Assembly: GCA_003248845.1 (NCBI GenBank)
Contig: QFPD01000081.1
Location: 1 to 7,819 of the forward strand
Source: Microbacterium sp.
GTDB taxonomy: Bacteria > Actinomycetota > Actinomycetes > Actinomycetales > Microbacteriaceae
DNA: 7,819 nucleotides
Direction of reading: 5' to 3'
The notes below the pieces were generated by a model. The model saw only the letters and a list, made by a program, of their open reading frames with translations, did not search any database and was not told where the DNA came from. The position numbers and the translations under genes were made by a program. This document shows positions 5,805 through 7,819 of this stretch, in pieces; the first letter of the stretch is position 1, and each line of letters opens with the position of its first letter.

Positions 5805-6431
5805 TCAGTCGGCGCGAATGAGGTCGGGGTGCGCGGCGAGGAGGTCCCGCTGCTCGGTCCACGACAGACCCGCGATGCTGAGGACGACGCGGACGACGGT
5901 GGCCGCGGCATCCGTCGTCGTCAGGCGTAGCTCGCGCAGCGTCGCCCGCGCCGTCTCTTCGATGAGGAAGGCGAGAAGGTCGGGCGGCACGTCGCCGCGG
6001 AACGCCCCCGAGGCGACGCCGTCGTTGGCGAGATCGCGCAGCCGCCGGCGCAACGGGGTGAGGGCGCGGATGGTCACGGCGACGTGGGCGTCGTCGAGCG
6101 CGATGTTCGCCGCGGCCCGCACGGCGGATGCCTCGTGCCACAGCCGCGCCGCCATGCGCGCCAGCGCGACGCGCGGGTCGGGGTCGGCGACGTCCTCGGC
6201 GATCGCGTTGAAGCGGCCCGCGCCGATCGTGATCACCTCGTGCAGCAGGCTGTCGCGGTCGGAGAAGTGGCCGTACAGCGCGCGGCGAGAGAGCCCCGCG
6301 GCGTGCGCGATCGTGTCGAGGGACGCGTTCGGGTCGGTGGAGAGCACCGCCTGAGCCGCGACGAGCAGGGCCGCCCGGTTGGCGGTCGCGTCGCGCCGGC
6401 GTCGCGGTGCGGAGGAGATCGTCGAGGCCAT
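5805..6431 (-). CDS. TetR/AcrR-family transcriptional regulator
   Basis: A 208-residue DNA-binding regulator. The N-terminal TetR helix-turn-helix domain is clear: residues 18-66 contain NRAALLVAAQAVL, the turn LDTIAHAAGLSRRALYGHF (38-56) with the family-typical Y-x-H-F, and DRDSLLHEVI. The basic stretch PRRRRDA (9-15) precedes it. The rest (about 70-208) is the all-helical ligand-binding and dimerisation domain, which varies between members, so the ligand cannot be read from it. I start at ATG 6431 because GAGGGA lies 5 bases upstream and because residues further up are antisense-like and lie inside the neighbouring gene. That ribosome site overlaps the TGA of the YhgE/Pip gene, which ends 8 bp before this start, so the two are very likely co-transcribed. 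By analogy with other TetR-transporter pairs it probably represses its own operon; the promoter would be outside the window. Confidence 0.9.
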   Translation of the reverse strand: MASTISSAPRRRRDATANRAALLVAAQAVLSTDPNASLDTIAHAAGLSRRALYGHFSDRDSLLHEVITIGAGRFNAIAEDVADPDPRVALARMAARLWHEASAVRAAANIALDDAHVAVTIRALTPLRRRLRDLANDGVASGAFRGDVPPDLLAFLIEETARATLRELRLTTTDAAATVVRVVLSIAGLSWTEQRDLLAAHPDLIRAD

Positions 6432-6436
6432 GGCAT

Positions 6437-6442
6437 CCCTCA
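6437..6442 (-). promoter_or_regulatory. Ribosome binding site of the TetR-family gene, overlapping the YhgE stop
   Basis: The minus strand reads TGAGGGATGCC then ATG: the stop codon of the upstream gene is shared with the purine-rich GAGGGA. This supports translational coupling and fixes the TetR start at 6431. Confidence 0.55.
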
Positions 6443-7819
6443 CATGAGCTTCGTCGAGGCCATCGCGTCGACGAGGCCCCGGTTGAACGAGATGAGCGGG
6501 CGTCGGAGCACGAGCCCGAGCAGCAGCGCGGGCAGCGCGAATGCGGCGAGGAGGCCGAGCGCCGTCCAGAAGTCGGCGCCGTACGTCCCGGCGATGGCCG
6601 ATCGGATCGCGGAGATCGCGTGCGTGGCCGGCAGGAACGGGCTGACGCCCTGGAACCACGGCGGCAGCAGCTGGAGCGGGTACGCGCCGCCCGACCCGGA
6701 GATCTGGATCACGAGCAGCAGCACCGCGAGGGCCTTGCCAGCGTTGCCGAAGGCGACGACGAACGTGTAGACGATGAGCGTGAAGACGAGCGAGGTCACC
6801 CATCCCGCGACGAACAGCAGGAACGGGTGCGCGGGCTCGATGCGCACGAACAGGATGAGCCCGAGGATCACGAGCGTCGACTGGGCGAGCGCCGTCGCCG
6901 CGTAGATCCCGAAGCGACCGAGGTACTTCTGCGTCAGCGACAGCTCGGGCTCGCCCGGCAGCGTGTCGCGGTCGACGTCGACGCGGATCGCGACGGTCAT
7001 CAGGAGCGCGCCGACCCACAGAGCGAGCACGATGTACAGCGGGGCCATGCCCGCGCCGAAGCTCACGACCGGGAAGACCTCGACGCGGTCGACGCGCACC
7101 GGTGCGGCCAGAGACGTGGCGAGCACGCTCGGGTCGGAGCCGACGATCTCGCTGAGACCCTGCAGATCCCCCGTCTGCGCGGCGCGGCCGACGGCCTGCT
7201 GCACCGCGTCGAACTTCGCGGCCGCGTCGGTGAGTGCCGTGCTCAGGCGCGCGGTCACCGCCTGGGCGCCTTGAAGCGTGCCGACGATGGAGTCGGATGC
7301 CCCGGCAAGGCCCGAGGCCGCCTGGTCGAGGTCGCCGCGCACCGTCGCGATGTCGTCGTCGATGACGGAGAGGGTCGAGCCCAAGGCATCCAACTGCGGC
7401 TTCAGGGTTCCGGTGTAGGAGTCCTTCGCCTGCTGGAGCGCCTGCTGTGCCTGCGCGATGAGATCTTTCACCTGCTGGTGGGTCTCCTGGGCGGACGCGT
7501 TCCGCGCGGTGATGTCGGCCGCGGCCTGCACGAGCGAGTCGTGCACGGCCTGCTGGCGCGCGATCGCGCGGTCGAGCTGCGCTACGACGTCGTCGAGCGC
7601 GGGCTGCACGGCCGGTGGCAGCTGCGGGCGCACCTCGTCGACGAGCGTCGTGCGCAGGCCGGCGGCCCCGTCGATCTGCTGCTGCACGCGCCCGGCGACG
7701 GTCGTCAGGACGTCCGCCTGGCTGCCCGTGAGGGTGCCGATCGTGGAGTACAGGTCGTCGACGCTCGCCCCGACGGCCGCGTAGCCCTGCGCGGTCGTGC
7801 TGAGGGCGTCGGCGATCGC
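6440..7819 (-). CDS. YhgE/Pip family membrane protein (N-terminus outside window)
   Basis: The visible 459 residues are the C-terminal part of a YhgE/Pip-type protein. The frame is open to the window edge, so the GTG at 7687 is not the start. Family members have an N-terminal helix, a long extracytoplasmic coiled-coil region and a C-terminal ABC-2-like block of about five helices. Here residues 1 to about 215 are Ala/Gln/Asp-rich heptad-like helix (QVKDLIAQAQQALQQAKDSY), followed by the family hallmark APVRVDRVEVFPVVSFGAGM then APLYIVLALWVGALL (about 239-273). Helices follow at about 303-325, 332-356, 362-374 and 416-438. The hallmark IQISGSGGAYPLQLLPPWFQ then GVSPFLPATHAISAIR is at about 371-406. 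Known relatives include Lactococcus Pip, a phage-infection protein, and Bacillus YueB, the SPP1 receptor. The natural role here is unknown; transport or envelope assembly is likely. The TetR-family gene follows after 8 bp. Confidence 0.9.
   Translation of the reverse strand, partial: AIADALSTTAQGYAAVGASVDDLYSTIGTLTGSQADVLTTVAGRVQQQIDGAAGLRTTLVDEVRPQLPPAVQPALDDVVAQLDRAIARQQAVHDSLVQAAADITARNASAQETHQQVKDLIAQAQQALQQAKDSYTGTLKPQLDALGSTLSVIDDDIATVRGDLDQAASGLAGASDSIVGTLQGAQAVTARLSTALTDAAAKFDAVQQAVGRAAQTGDLQGLSEIVGSDPSVLATSLAAPVRVDRVEVFPVVSFGAGMAPLYIVLALWVGALLMTVAIRVDVDRDTLPGEPELSLTQKYLGRFGIYAATALAQSTLVILGLILFVRIEPAHPFLLFVAGWVTSLVFTLIVYTFVVAFGNAGKALAVLLLVIQISGSGGAYPLQLLPPWFQGVSPFLPATHAISAIRSAIAGTYGADFWTALGLLAAFALPALLLGLVLRRPLISFNRGLVDAMASTKLM

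Noticed and set aside
5023..6354. 443-residue open frame on the plus strand across the SRPBCC gene, the gap and the TetR-family gene
   Set aside because: Arginine-rich shadow frame spanning two genes with recognisable domains on the other strand; no ribosome site.
6432..7019. N-terminal extension of the TetR-family gene to an ATG at 7019
   Set aside because: The added 196 residues are low-complexity shadow sequence inside the YhgE/Pip gene; a good ribosome site supports ATG 6431.
7685..7687. GTG as the start of the YhgE/Pip gene
   Set aside because: The same frame continues without a stop for 44 more codons to the window edge, and the protein would lack its N-terminal membrane helix.

Overview
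The window is high-GC DNA (roughly 70% by eye) with dense genes, 4-bp start/stop overlaps and G/C-ending codons. This suggests an actinobacterium. My impression is a Microbacteriaceae member (Microbacterium-like), but no marker gene proves it.

Layout: positions 1-3158 (+ strand) hold the end of an Mrp/Mnh multi-subunit Na+/H+ antiporter operon: the 3' part of mnhC, then complete mnhD, mnhE, mnhF and mnhG. Each gene overlaps the next by 4 bp. The mnhA (and possibly mnhB) part would lie upstream of the window. Positions 3159-3535 are a convergent intergenic region packed with three separate inverted-repeat structures. Positions 3536-5589 (- strand) hold a translationally coupled pair: an SRPBCC (START/Bet v1-like) protein followed by a phytoene-dehydrogenase-like FAD oxidoreductase. 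Positions 5590-5804 are a 215-bp gap with a tandem repeat, a perfect 16-bp palindrome and a Shine-Dalgarno hairpin. Positions 5805-7819 (- strand) hold a YhgE/Pip-family membrane protein, cut at its N-terminus by the window edge, followed 8 bp later by a TetR-family regulator.

How the genes work together: the Mnh subunits form one membrane complex that uses the proton gradient to expel Na+ for pH and salt homeostasis. The YhgE/Pip-TetR pair looks like a membrane transport or envelope protein with its own regulator. The SRPBCC-oxidoreductase pair looks like a small redox module for an unidentified hydrophobic substrate.

I did not find a clearly new multi-gene system. The most unusual content is non-coding: the three-element structured region between the convergent operons, and a strong excess of the 7-mer GGCATCC/GGATGCC (16 copies counted by hand, about 2 expected) across coding and non-coding DNA.
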